In this document: positions 1-8,747 of the stretch, one piece after another
Layout: each line of letters opens with the position of its first letter
Numbering within the stretch: the stretch's first letter is position 1
The notes under the pieces: model-generated
Seen by the model: the letters and a program-made list of their open reading frames with translations, nothing else
Database searches by the model: none
Told to the model about the DNA's origin: nothing
Assembly: GCF_001552175.1 (NCBI RefSeq)
Contig: NZ_BCQR01000122.1
Location: forward strand, 1-37,720
Direction of reading: 5' to 3'
Length of the DNA: 37,720 nt
Origin: Actinomadura kijaniata NBRC 14229
GTDB taxonomy: Bacteria > Actinomycetota > Actinomycetes > Streptosporangiales > Streptosporangiaceae
Program-made: the position numbers and the translations under genes

Positions 1-2283
1 CGGCCGGACGCCGCCGGCGACCCGGAGGCGGCCGAGCGGGTCCGGGTGACCTGGCTGGCGGCGCTCGCGGACGCCGGGGCCGGGGCCGGGCTGAGCGCCG
101 GGTGGTTCGCCTCCGCCGGTCGCCGCTGCCCCGCCCCGATCCTGTTCCGGCTCGTCGAGCAGGCCGGGGACGCGCTGCCGGCCGCGCCCGCCACCGTCGC
201 GCCGGACGCCGACCCGCTGCTGCCGTCGGCCATGACCGTGCTCCCCGACCCGGGCGCGTACCCCGCGCGGCCCGACTGGCACGGGGACGACGCCGCCCTG
301 GCCGGGATCACCGGGGAACTGCTCGCCGACCCCGGCGAACGCGACCTGGTCACCCGGCAGCTGGACCTGTACGTGGCGGAGCTCGATCTCAGCATCGCGT
401 ACGACCCCTTCCGGCGGCTGCGCCGCGTCTGGGACCACGCCCCCACCCGCGCCCTGCTGCGCGAACTCGTCGCGGACTGGACGGGCCGGGCGGAGTCCGG
501 CTCCCTTCCCGACATGGCGTGGGGCCTGTTCCGGCTCGCGAAGGCCGCCGAGTACGGCTACTTCGACCTGGACCCCGGCGCGCGGCGGCCCGCCCCCGAC
601 CCGGCGGGGGCGCTGCGGAGGGCCCTGCGCGGCGGCGTCCTCGCCGAACTGGGCTTCCCGCCGGGCGACCCGCGCGGCATGGGCGCGGGAACCCGCGTGG
701 TCCAGCACGGCGACCACCTGACCTGGCAGCGCGGCGGCCAGGCCCAGGTGTTCACGCGGGACCGGCGGCTGCACCACCTCCACGTGCCGGGAGGCCGCCG
801 CAACGAACGCGCACTCTGGCACGACGGGACCGGGCTCCTCCTGACCGAGCGGTGCGGCGACGGCTGGCGCACCTACCGCGTGGACGGCGAGTACGGCGAC
901 GACCTGCTGCTGACGCTGGACCCCGCCACGGCGGGCCGCCTGCCGGACTTCCCGAACGAGGCCGAGGTGACGTTCCCCGGCGCGGACGGCCCGACCCGGA
1001 TCGCCTACGCGCGGGGCTGGATCACGTTCACCGCGCCGGACGGCACCGTGACCGCCCGGCTCTCCTTCCCGCCGCCCCACGACGGCGGCGCCGCGCCGAT
1101 GAGCGTCTACCCGCCCGACTGGTGGGCCCGGATGGGGTTCACGGACGTCCGCGGCTCCCACGCCCTCCGCCGCACCACCCGCGAGCAGGCCGAACGCCTC
1201 CTCGACGCCGCCCTGACCGGCCGGCTGGCCGTGACGGAGGCCCTGGACCGCCTCATGCCGGACGTGTCCCACCGGGCGCTGCGCGGCGGCGTCGCCGCCG
1301 TCGCCCTCGACGCCGCCCGCTGCCTGCCCGACGTCGCGCGGCTGTCGGCGCGGTTGGGCACGCCGCTACCCCCGGGAACCCCGCCCGACCTGCGGTTCCG
1401 CCCGGATCTGCCGCCCGGCCGCCACACCGCGCGGGCCGTGGCGCTGCGCCGGCTGTCGGAGATCCTGCGCCGGGCGGCCGACGAGCCGGGAACCGAACGG
1501 GGCCGTCTGCTGGGGACCGCGGACGTGCCCGGCCCGGCGGCGCCGTTCCAGCCGGTGGTCGACCGGACGTTCGGATCCGTGGCCGACCGGGCGTTCGAGG
1601 CCGCCCGCGCCTGGACGCCCGCCCACGTCCGCATGACCCTGCTGGACGAGATGGCGGCGGTGGTGAGCGCGCCGGTCGGCGCCGGTGACGGGCGCTGGCG
1701 CGCGGTGGTCCTGCGCGGGACCGACGCGACGGGACAGCGCCCGAACGCGGTGGGCGACCTGTGGCGCACCCCTTCCGGCGCGGCACTGGCCCTGGAGCAC
1801 CGCAACCCCCCGCACGGGGAGGTGCGCCTGCTGGAGTACTCCCCGGACGGCCGCTTCACGCCCTTCGAGCCGCCCGGCTGGGAACGGGTCCGCGCCGACC
1901 CGGCGTGGCGTTCGGGCGGCGCGGAGTGGGTGGTGGGGTTCCGGCGGCTGCTGGCCGGGCGTGGCCCGATCGCGTTCCCGCCGTCCCTCGCCCATGACCT
2001 GGCCGAACGCACCGGGCTGTGGCCCCTGGCGGCCGCCGAGGTCTGCTTCGGCCACCTCCGGCACTACGAGACGTTCCCGGAGCCGATCGACGTCTTCCCC
2101 GAGGAGATCCGCGTGTTCTACACCGCCCCGGACGACGAGGGGTCCTGGGGCGGCCTCCCGGCCGACACCGAACGCGCCCTGCTCCGGGCCCTCATGCCCG
2201 ACGACCCCGCCGACCTGTGGGACCGGGGCCCGGACGTGGCCCGCGCCGCCGCCCGCTACCGAGAACCGACGGAGAACGCATGA
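1..2283 (+). CDS. Large protein of unknown family, paralog A (5' end outside window)
   Basis: The frame is open from base 1 to a TGA at 2281-2283. A GTG at 46 could be read as a start, but translation upstream of it (PDAAGDPEAAERVRV) still aligns with the interior of the next gene (PQPDDPETAERIRV), so the true start lies outside the window. If the two proteins are colinear, about 195 N-terminal residues are missing. The protein is a clear paralog of its downstream neighbour: blocks such as EAEVTFPGADGPTRIAYARG, FTAPDGTVTAR and ALMPDDPADLW recur nearly unchanged. I see no signal peptide, membrane segment, P-loop or catalytic motif; it looks soluble, with a helical N-terminal part and a beta-rich middle. 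I do not recognise the family. The stop overlaps the next start (ATGA at 2280-2283), which implies translational coupling. Confidence 0.8.
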   Translation, partial: RPDAAGDPEAAERVRVTWLAALADAGAGAGLSAGWFASAGRRCPAPILFRLVEQAGDALPAAPATVAPDADPLLPSAMTVLPDPGAYPARPDWHGDDAALAGITGELLADPGERDLVTRQLDLYVAELDLSIAYDPFRRLRRVWDHAPTRALLRELVADWTGRAESGSLPDMAWGLFRLAKAAEYGYFDLDPGARRPAPDPAGALRRALRGGVLAELGFPPGDPRGMGAGTRVVQHGDHLTWQRGGQAQVFTRDRRLHHLHVPGGRRNERALWHDGTGLLLTERCGDGWRTYRVDGEYGDDLLLTLDPATAGRLPDFPNEAEVTFPGADGPTRIAYARGWITFTAPDGTVTARLSFPPPHDGGAAPMSVYPPDWWARMGFTDVRGSHALRRTTREQAERLLDAALTGRLAVTEALDRLMPDVSHRALRGGVAAVALDAARCLPDVARLSARLGTPLPPGTPPDLRFRPDLPPGRHTARAVALRRLSEILRRAADEPGTERGRLLGTADVPGPAAPFQPVVDRTFGSVADRAFEAARAWTPAHVRMTLLDEMAAVVSAPVGAGDGRWRAVVLRGTDATGQRPNAVGDLWRTPSGAALALEHRNPPHGEVRLLEYSPDGRFTPFEPPGWERVRADPAWRSGGAEWVVGFRRLLAGRGPIAFPPSLAHDLAERTGLWPLAAAEVCFGHLRHYETFPEPIDVFPEEIRVFYTAPDDEGSWGGLPADTERALLRALMPDDPADLWDRGPDVARAAARYREPTENA

Positions 2284-5153
2284 CCCCCCACCCGGAACTG
2301 GCCGCGCTGGCGGCGACCGCCGCCGCCGACCCCCGCAGGGCCAGGAGCGCGGTGAACCGGCTGGCCAGGCCGCTGCCCGCCGCCGACCTGCCGCCCTTCT
2401 ACGAGGAGGCGTGCCGCGTCTTCCACGCGGCGGGGGAGGACGAGCTGGCGACGGCGTTCTTCACCCAGGCCCGCAAGGTCGAGAAGAAGCATCCCGAGCT
2501 GGTCGACCTGGACCGCCTGCACGCGGTGTTCCTGGAGTTCGCGCCGCTCGGGGTGGTCGCGCCGGTGATGTACCGCGACCTGGTGAAGCTCATGGCCCCC
2601 GAGCTTCCGCCCCGCGTGTCCTACGAGCGCTTCAACGAGATCCTGGACGCCGCGTTCGCCGTCGGCCGCGTTCCCTACGCGCGGATCTTCCCGGACGCGC
2701 GCACCCTCGCCAAGGCCGCCAAGATCAAGAAGGTGGACGCCGAGGACTCCCTCGCCGAACGCCTGCTGCGCACCGGGGCCCTCGTCCGCGCCTCGCACGC
2801 CGTCTGGGACGCCGCCGGGGAGCCCCTCGTCCGTGTCGCCGGCCGCGACGACAGCCTCGTCGACCTGCTGGTCGCCGCCGAGCCGCAGCCCGACGACCCC
2901 GAAACGGCCGAGCGGATCCGCGTGATGTGGCTGTGGACGCTGGCCGCCGTCGACGCCGGTGCCCGCCTGCCCGCCGAGTGGTTCTTCACCCACGTCCGGC
3001 GCTGCCCGGCGTCGCTGGCGCTCCAGCTCACCGGCCGGGCCGGGACGCTGCCGCGCCCCGAGCCCTCCCTCGACCCGGCCATCGACCCGCTGGTGACCTG
3101 GCCGATGCCCGAGATCCTGCGGCCCGGCACCATCAGGACACTGCCGCGCTGGTGGAGCGACGACGAGGCCCTGGCCCGGATCGGCGAGCGGCTGTCCGAC
3201 CCTCGGCACCGGAACCAGACCGCCGCGGAGCTGGAGCGCGCCGTCACCGACCTCGGCCACTACTCCAACGTCGACTACCGCGCCACCCTGCGCCGCATCC
3301 ACGGCAACACCGACCTGCGCGCCCTGCTCCTCGAACTGGTCGAACGCTGGACCGCCGAGGTCGCGTCGGGTTCGCTGCCCGACCTGGCGCACGGTCTGTC
3401 CCGCCTCGCCCCGCTCGCCGCCCACGGCTACTACGGCCTGGAGCCCGACGCCCCCCGCCCCGCCCCCGCCTCCCCCGTGGAGGTCCTGCGGGCGGCCCTG
3501 AGCGGCGGGATCCCCGCCGAACTCCACTACCCGTACGTGCCGCCGCACATTCTGCGCTGGAAACCCCGGATGATCCAGAACGGCGGCCACCTGACCGCGA
3601 GCATCGGCGACTCGTTCGCGACGGTCTACACCCCCGAGGGGATCCTGGCGGACGCGCGGACCGTCGGCACGCGCGGCGACCAGGCGCTCTGGTACGACGG
3701 CGACGAGGGGTTCTTCCTCACCGAGCGCGTGGGGGACGGCTGGCGGACGTTCCGGGTGGTCGGCCACGAGGGCCGGATCTGCCTGGTGACGCTGGACCCG
3801 GCGACCGCGGACCGCCACCCCGACTGCCCGCCGGAGGCGGAGGTGACGCTCCCCGGCGCGAACGGCCCGACCCGGATCGCCTACGCGCGCGGCCGGATCA
3901 CCTTCACCGCGCCCGACGGGACGGTGACGGCGCGCGTGTTCCACCCGCCGTTCGAGGCGGCCTCGTCGCACGAACGCGACGGCGAGCAGCCCCTGACGTT
4001 CCCGCCCGGCTGGTACGCCCGGATGACCCCGGTGGACGTGTACGGGTCCCAGGCCCTCCGCCGGACCACCCGCGACCAGGCCGAACGCCTCCTGGACGCC
4101 GCCCTGGCGGGACCGGCCGCCGTGGCGGAGGCACTGGACGAGATCATGCCCGACGTCGTCGAACGGCCGCTCCGCGACGGGATCGCCGCCACCGCCCGCA
4201 CCGCCGCGACCTGCCTGTACGCCGCCCTGCGCCTGACGGCCGCCCTCGGCCTGCCACGACCGGACGGCGTTCCCGCATGGCTGCGCACCCATCCCCGGCT
4301 GCCGGTCGGCGGGCAGACCGGGAAGCTCGCTGCGCTGCGCCGCGTCGCGGAGATCCTCCAGGAGGCCGCGAGCCGCTCGGACGCGGCCCAGGTCCACCCG
4401 CTGGGCCGGGTGGAGGTACCCCGGCTCGCGGGCGGCCTGTGGATCGCGTTCGGCACGCTCGGCGGCCAGGCGATCGAGGCGGCCCGTGCCTGGACGCCCC
4501 GCTACACCCGCGAGCGACTGCTGGACGAGCTCGCCGCCTGGGGCAACACCCCGCTCGGCGACGGCGACGGCCGGTGGCGCGTCCACTACCTGACCTCGCT
4601 CACCGGCGACCGCCAGGACGTCAAGGGCGAGCTGTGGCGCACCCCCTCCGGCGCGGCGCTGATCCTCGGCTACCAGGGCCACCCCAACCGGGAGTGCTAC
4701 GTCCTGGAGCACTCGCCCACCGGCGACTTCGCGCCCCTGAACCTGCCCGGCTGGCAGCGGCGGCGCCTCCCCGACACCCAGGGCTGGGGCGGAACGGAAC
4801 GGATCGCGGCGTTCCGAGAGCTGCTGAACGACCACGGCCCCCTCACGTTCCCCGCGTCCCTGGCCCACGACCTGGCCGACCGAGCCGGATTCACCGTGGT
4901 GGACGCCGCCGAGATCCTCTTCAAGTACCCCTACTTCGTGGGCACCCCACGGGAGGTCGTCGACGCCTACCCCGCCGAGATCCACGCCCTGTTCGAGGGG
5001 CCGGACGGCACGAAACTGAAGGCGAAGGTCTCCTACCCGGTCCAGGACGCCGTCCGCGACGCCCTCATGCCCGACGACCCCGCCGACCTGTGGCACTCCG
5101 GCCCGGACCTGGACCGCGCCGCCGCCCGTTACCGGGAGCTGGAGGACCTCTGA
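2280..5153 (+). CDS. Large protein of unknown family, paralog B (957 aa)
   Basis: ATG at 2280 overlaps the TGA of paralog A (ATGA), giving 957 residues. The N-terminal 200 residues are helical and charged (PFYEEACRVFHAAGEDELA; FFTQARKVEKKHPEL). The rest is colinear with paralog A: VRRCPASLALQL, the ASGSLPDLAHGLSRLA block, the beta-rich RIAYARGRITFTAPDGTVTA segment near residues 530-545, and a C-terminal DALMPDDPADLWHSGPDL motif. No transmembrane segment, signal peptide, Walker motif or metal cluster is visible, so a cytoplasmic protein is most likely. An arrangement of repeat-type helices with a central beta domain is inferred only. Function is unknown; the overlap suggests the two paralogs are made together and may pair. 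Confidence 0.85.
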   Translation: MTPHPELAALAATAAADPRRARSAVNRLARPLPAADLPPFYEEACRVFHAAGEDELATAFFTQARKVEKKHPELVDLDRLHAVFLEFAPLGVVAPVMYRDLVKLMAPELPPRVSYERFNEILDAAFAVGRVPYARIFPDARTLAKAAKIKKVDAEDSLAERLLRTGALVRASHAVWDAAGEPLVRVAGRDDSLVDLLVAAEPQPDDPETAERIRVMWLWTLAAVDAGARLPAEWFFTHVRRCPASLALQLTGRAGTLPRPEPSLDPAIDPLVTWPMPEILRPGTIRTLPRWWSDDEALARIGERLSDPRHRNQTAAELERAVTDLGHYSNVDYRATLRRIHGNTDLRALLLELVERWTAEVASGSLPDLAHGLSRLAPLAAHGYYGLEPDAPRPAPASPVEVLRAALSGGIPAELHYPYVPPHILRWKPRMIQNGGHLTASIGDSFATVYTPEGILADARTVGTRGDQALWYDGDEGFFLTERVGDGWRTFRVVGHEGRICLVTLDPATADRHPDCPPEAEVTLPGANGPTRIAYARGRITFTAPDGTVTARVFHPPFEAASSHERDGEQPLTFPPGWYARMTPVDVYGSQALRRTTRDQAERLLDAALAGPAAVAEALDEIMPDVVERPLRDGIAATARTAATCLYAALRLTAALGLPRPDGVPAWLRTHPRLPVGGQTGKLAALRRVAEILQEAASRSDAAQVHPLGRVEVPRLAGGLWIAFGTLGGQAIEAARAWTPRYTRERLLDELAAWGNTPLGDGDGRWRVHYLTSLTGDRQDVKGELWRTPSGAALILGYQGHPNRECYVLEHSPTGDFAPLNLPGWQRRRLPDTQGWGGTERIAAFRELLNDHGPLTFPASLAHDLADRAGFTVVDAAEILFKYPYFVGTPREVVDAYPAEIHALFEGPDGTKLKAKVSYPVQDAVRDALMPDDPADLWHSGPDLDRAAARYRELEDL

Positions 5154-5156
5154 ATT

Positions 5157-5175
5157 TTCCCCGGCAATGGGGGAA
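5157..5175 (+). terminator. Weak hairpin after the paralog operon
   Basis: TTCCCC (5157-5162) and GGGGAA (5170-5175) form a 6-bp stem with a 7-nt loop immediately after the stop at 5153. There is no T-run and the stem is short, so this is a weak candidate terminator. Confidence 0.3.
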
Positions 5176-5216
5176 CATGGCAGGTTGTGACAGGGAAGGG
5201 CGGCTGGTTCCTCCGG

Positions 5217-5222
5217 TAAATT
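5217..5222 (+). promoter_or_regulatory. Possible -10 element of add (leaderless)
   Basis: TAAATT lies 6 bases before the ATG at 5229 in an AT-rich patch that stands out from its surroundings. No Shine-Dalgarno sequence is visible before that ATG. The spacing suits a leaderless or nearly leaderless mRNA, which is common in actinobacteria. No good -35 match was found, so confidence is low. Confidence 0.35.
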
Positions 5223-5228
5223 CTAAAG

Positions 5229-6323
5229 ATGGACGAACGCCCGACTCTCGAAGACATCCGGCGCGCACCCAAGGTGCTGCTGCACGACCACCTTGACGGA
5301 GGGCTGCGGCCCGCGACCATCGTCGAGCTCGCCCGCGAGAGCGGGTACGACGGCCTGCCCACCACCGATCCCGACAGCCTGGGCACCTGGTTCGCGGAGA
5401 TGTCCAACTCGGGCTCCCTGGAACGCTACCTGGAGACGTTCTCCCACACCGTCGGGGTCATGCAGACCCGCGAGGCCCTGGCCCGGGTCGCCTACGAGGC
5501 CGCCGAGGACCTGGCGAAGGACGGCGTCGTGTACGCGGAGGTGCGGTACGCGCCCGAGCTGCACACCCGGGAGGGGCTGACCCTGGAGCAGGTCGTCGAG
5601 GCCGTGCTGGAGGGGTTCGAGAAGGGCGGGCGCGACCACGGCGTCAAGGTCGGCACGCTCGTCACCGCGATGCGGCACCAGGCGCGCTCCATGGAGATCG
5701 CCGAACTGGCGGTGCGGTACCGGGACGCGGGCGTGGTCGGGTTCGACATCGCCGGCGCCGAGGCCGGGTACCCGCCCACCCGCCACCTGGACGCGTTCGA
5801 GTACCTCCAGCGGGAGAACGCCCACTTCACCATCCACGCCGGGGAGGCGTTCGGGCTGCCCTCGATCTGGCAGGCCATCCAGTGGTGCGGCGCGGACCGC
5901 CTCGGCCACGGCGTGCGGATCATCGACGACATCGCGGTCGCCGACGGGCGGAAGCCGAAGCTGGGGCGGCTGGCCGCCTACGTGCGCGACAAGCGCATCC
6001 CGCTGGAGATGTGCCCGACCTCCAACATCCAGACCGGGGCGGCCAAGTCGATCGCCGAGCACCCGATCGGGCTGCTGCGCAGCCTGAACTTCCGCGTCAC
6101 CGTCAACACCGACAACCGGCTGATGAGCGGCACCTCCCTGTCGGAGGAGTTCCACAAGCTGGTGGAGGCGTTCGGGTACGGCTGGGACGACCTGCGCTGG
6201 TTCACCGTCAACGCCATGAAGTCCTCCTTCCTGGACTTCTCCGAGCGGCTGGAGCTGATCAACGGCGTGATCAAGCCGGGCTTCGAGCAGCTCAAGTGGC
6301 GCGGATCCCGCCCGGTGGCCTGA
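5229..6323 (+). CDS. add: Adenosine deaminase
   Basis: A 364-residue protein of normal length for the family. It hydrolytically deaminates adenosine and deoxyadenosine to inosine and deoxyinosine in the cytoplasm. Metal-dependent amidohydrolase motifs appear in order: the N-terminal metal-binding HDHLDG (about residues 18-23), HAGEA near residue 205 (catalytic His and Glu region), RLGHG near 225, CPTSN near 260, and the late metal Asp in NTDNRLMSGTSL near residue 295. The variant HDHLDGGLRP, instead of the HxHLxG of many bacterial enzymes, is typical of actinobacterial Add. Further along, a purine nucleoside phosphorylase and a phosphosugar mutase complete a salvage route. The ATG at 5229 has no visible ribosome binding site but follows a possible -10 element at leaderless distance. 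Confidence 0.95.
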   Translation: MDERPTLEDIRRAPKVLLHDHLDGGLRPATIVELARESGYDGLPTTDPDSLGTWFAEMSNSGSLERYLETFSHTVGVMQTREALARVAYEAAEDLAKDGVVYAEVRYAPELHTREGLTLEQVVEAVLEGFEKGGRDHGVKVGTLVTAMRHQARSMEIAELAVRYRDAGVVGFDIAGAEAGYPPTRHLDAFEYLQRENAHFTIHAGEAFGLPSIWQAIQWCGADRLGHGVRIIDDIAVADGRKPKLGRLAAYVRDKRIPLEMCPTSNIQTGAAKSIAEHPIGLLRSLNFRVTVNTDNRLMSGTSLSEEFHKLVEAFGYGWDDLRWFTVNAMKSSFLDFSERLELINGVIKPGFEQLKWRGSRPVA

Positions 6324-6355
6324 CCACGGCGGGGAACACGGCAAGATCTGGGGTC

Positions 6356-7000
6356 ATGACCCCGCAGTTGCAGATCCGCTCCACCGCCGGCCGCGTCGTC
6401 GCCTGGGCGTGGCTGGCGTTCGCCGCGCTGAACCTGCTGGACCTGGCGTTCGGGTTCACCGGCCGGACCAGCTACGACCTGATGACCGGGACGCTGGCCG
6501 CGGCGCTGCTGCTGAGCTGCGGCGTGGCCTACACGGTGGGGCTGCGGCCCGCGATCGTCGCCGACGAGGCGGGGGTCACGGTCCGCAACCCGCTGCGCGA
6601 CCTGCGCGCCCCGTGGGGGGCGGTGCGGGAGATCGAGGGCCGCGAGGCCGTCGTGGTCCGGTACGTCGCCGCCGACGGCGCGCAGCGGAAGACGCGGGCG
6701 TGGGTGCTCCAGACGTCGCCGCGCGCCCGTGCCCGCGCCGAGGCGCGCGCCCGCAAGGAGAACCCGAAGGTCCCGGCCGAGGCGCTGCGGGGCCGCACGC
6801 CCGCGGGCTTCGCGGCGGAACGGCTCAACGAGGTCGCCGACCGTCACCGCCCCCGGAACCGCTCCGGGAACCCGGCGGCCAGGGCTGAGGGGGAGCGGGA
6901 GACCGGCGCGGGCGTGCTGGCCTGGAACCTCCCCGCCGTGCTGGCGCTGGCCGTGCCCGGCGTGCTGTTCGCCGCCGCGGTGGTCGCCGGGCTGCTCTGA
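6356..7000 (+). CDS. PH-domain-like membrane protein (214 aa)
   Basis: ATG at 6356, 32 bases after add, same strand. Two N-terminal membrane segments (about residues 12-32 and 42-62) are followed by a short beta-rich stretch (IVADEAGVTVRNPLRDLRAP and WGAVREIEGREAVVVRY) resembling the bacterial PH domain of YdbT/bPH-type proteins. An Arg/Ala-rich helical region and a final membrane helix (residues 192-213) complete it. The protein is probably membrane-anchored with the PH-like domain in the cytoplasm. Its role is unknown. Close spacing suggests co-transcription with add. Confidence 0.75.
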   Translation: MTPQLQIRSTAGRVVAWAWLAFAALNLLDLAFGFTGRTSYDLMTGTLAAALLLSCGVAYTVGLRPAIVADEAGVTVRNPLRDLRAPWGAVREIEGREAVVVRYVAADGAQRKTRAWVLQTSPRARARAEARARKENPKVPAEALRGRTPAGFAAERLNEVADRHRPRNRSGNPAARAEGERETGAGVLAWNLPAVLALAVPGVLFAAAVVAGLL

Positions 7001-7021
7001 GTCCGCGCCGGGGAACGGGGA

Positions 7022-7053
7022 CGCCGCCCGCTCCCCGAGGGGAACGGGCGGCG
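7022..7053. terminator. Bidirectional terminator hairpin
   Basis: A 15-bp stem with one mismatch (7022-7036 pairing with 7039-7053) and a 2-nt loop lies between two convergent genes. It is positioned to end transcription from both sides. There is no U-run, as is usual for actinobacterial terminators. Confidence 0.6.
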
Positions 7054-7076
7054 CCGCACGTCAGGCCCGTCGCGCG

Positions 7077-8738
7077 TCAGGCCAGGCCCAGCGCCCGGCC
7101 CACGTCCTTGCGGAGGGCCTCCAGGGCGGCCTGGGCGGCCTTGCGGACGTTCGCCACGTCCTCGCCCTCACCCACCGGCAGGACGACCTCCAGATAGCAC
7201 TTCAGCTTCGGCTCGGTGCCCGAGGGGCGGATCACGACCCGGGCCGAGCCCTCGTCGCCCGCCAGGCGGAACCGCAGGCCGTCGGTGGGCGGCAGCCCGT
7301 CCACACCCTCGGCCAGGTCGTCGAGGGACGCCACCGCGCGCCCGCCCAGTTCGGCCGGCGGCGCCGACCGCAGCCGCGCCATCGCGTCGGAGATCAGCCG
7401 CAGGTCCCGGACCCGGACCGACAGCTGCGCGGTGGCGTGCAGGCCGTGGCGGCGCGCCTGCTCGTCCAGCAGGTCGGCCAGCGTCCGGCCGTCCCGCCCG
7501 GCCTCGGCGGCCAGCGCGGCGGCCACCAGCGCGGCCCCGATCCCGTCCTTGTCGTGGACGGGCAGCCCGGCGTCCCCGCCGACGCTGTAGCCGAGGGCCT
7601 CCTCGTAGCCGAAGACCATCCGGTCTCCGGCCGCCCCCGCCTTCATGATCCACTTGAAGCCGGTCAGCGACTCGGCGAACCGCACCCCGTGCGCCGCCGC
7701 GACCGACCGCAGCAGCGACGACGACACGATCGTGGTCACCGCCAGCCGGTCGTCCCCGCTCGTGTGCCGCAGCACGTGCTCGGCCAGCAGCGCGCCGACC
7801 TCGTCGCCGGTCAGCGGGCGCCAGCCGTCGGCCGTGGGGACCGCGAGGGCGCACCGGTCGGCGTCCGGGTCGTTGGCGATCACCAGGTCGGCCCCGGTGT
7901 CGGCGGCCAGCGCCAGCACCAGGTCCATCGCGCCCGGCTCCTCGGGGTTGGGGAACGCGACCGTCGGGAAGTCCGGGTCGGGCTCGGCCTGCTCGGCGAC
8001 CACGGCGGGCGCGGGGAACCCGGCCCGGTCCAGCGCCCGCAGCAGCACGTCCCGCCCCACCCCGTGCATCGGCGTGTAGGCGATCCGCACGTCCCGCGCG
8101 TCGCCCAGCGGCAGGTCCCCCAGCGCCGCCAGGTACGCCTCCACGGCGTCCTCGCCCAGCACGGTCCAGTCGTCGCCGAGCGGCAGCTCGTCCACCCGCC
8201 CGACCGCGTCGATCGCGGCCGAGATCTCGGCGTCCACCGGCGGGACGATCTGCGCGCCGTCGTTCCAGTAGACCTTGTAGCCGTTGTCGCGCGGCGGGTT
8301 GTGGCTGGCGGTCACCACCACACCCGCGGCCGCGCCCAGCTCGCGCACCAGGAACGCCGTCACCGGCGTCGGCAGCGGCCGGGGCAGCAGCCAGGCCCGC
8401 AGCCCCGCGCCGGTCAGCACGGCGGCGGTGTCGCGGGCGAACAGCTCGGACTTGTGCCGCGCGTCGTACCCGATCACCACGCCGCCGTCCGGCGCGTCCC
8501 GCCGCACCCGGGCGGCGAGCCCGGCGGCGGCGCGCATCACGGTCACGCGGTTCATCCGGTTGGGGCCCGCGCCCAGCTCACCGCGGAGCCCGGCGGTCCC
8601 GAACTCCAGCCGGGCCCCGAACCGGGACGCCAGCGCGGCGTCGTCCCCGGCGCTCAGGATCGCCTTCAGCTCGGCCCGCGTGTCGGGATCGGGGTCCTGG
8701 GACAGCCACTCCGCCGCGGCGTCGCGCAAGTCGCTCAT
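7077..8738 (-). CDS. Phospho-sugar mutase (phosphomannomutase/phosphoglucomutase family, PmmB-like)
   Basis: A 553-residue alpha-D-phosphohexomutase superfamily member with all four signature loops: TASHNPPRDNGYKVYW with the phospho-accepting Ser, Mg-binding NDPDADRCAL, sugar-binding GYEEALGYSVG and phosphate-binding RPSGTEPKLKCYLE. The enzyme moves phosphate between C1 and C5/C6 of a sugar phosphate through a phosphoserine. Length and motifs match the PmmB / phosphopentomutase-like branch. It starts 9 bases after the purine nucleoside phosphorylase gene, so use on ribose-1-phosphate, linking nucleoside breakdown to the pentose phosphate pathway, is a reasonable inference; mannose or glucose phosphate remain possible. 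The ATG at 8738 is unambiguous. Confidence 0.92.
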   Translation of the reverse strand: MSDLRDAAAEWLSQDPDPDTRAELKAILSAGDDAALASRFGARLEFGTAGLRGELGAGPNRMNRVTVMRAAAGLAARVRRDAPDGGVVIGYDARHKSELFARDTAAVLTGAGLRAWLLPRPLPTPVTAFLVRELGAAAGVVVTASHNPPRDNGYKVYWNDGAQIVPPVDAEISAAIDAVGRVDELPLGDDWTVLGEDAVEAYLAALGDLPLGDARDVRIAYTPMHGVGRDVLLRALDRAGFPAPAVVAEQAEPDPDFPTVAFPNPEEPGAMDLVLALAADTGADLVIANDPDADRCALAVPTADGWRPLTGDEVGALLAEHVLRHTSGDDRLAVTTIVSSSLLRSVAAAHGVRFAESLTGFKWIMKAGAAGDRMVFGYEEALGYSVGGDAGLPVHDKDGIGAALVAAALAAEAGRDGRTLADLLDEQARRHGLHATAQLSVRVRDLRLISDAMARLRSAPPAELGGRAVASLDDLAEGVDGLPPTDGLRFRLAGDEGSARVVIRPSGTEPKLKCYLEVVLPVGEGEDVANVRKAAQAALEALRKDVGRALGLA

Positions 8739-8747
8739 CGCGCGCCC

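Noticed and set aside
2256..5096. A 946-residue open frame on the minus strand
   Set aside because: Antisense shadow of paralog B, rich in Gly, Val, Arg and Gln with no recognisable motif.
1685..5296. A 1203-residue open frame on the plus strand, Arg/Pro-rich
   Set aside because: It overlaps the paralog genes in another frame; its Arg/Pro/Gly composition is that of a GC-rich shadow frame.
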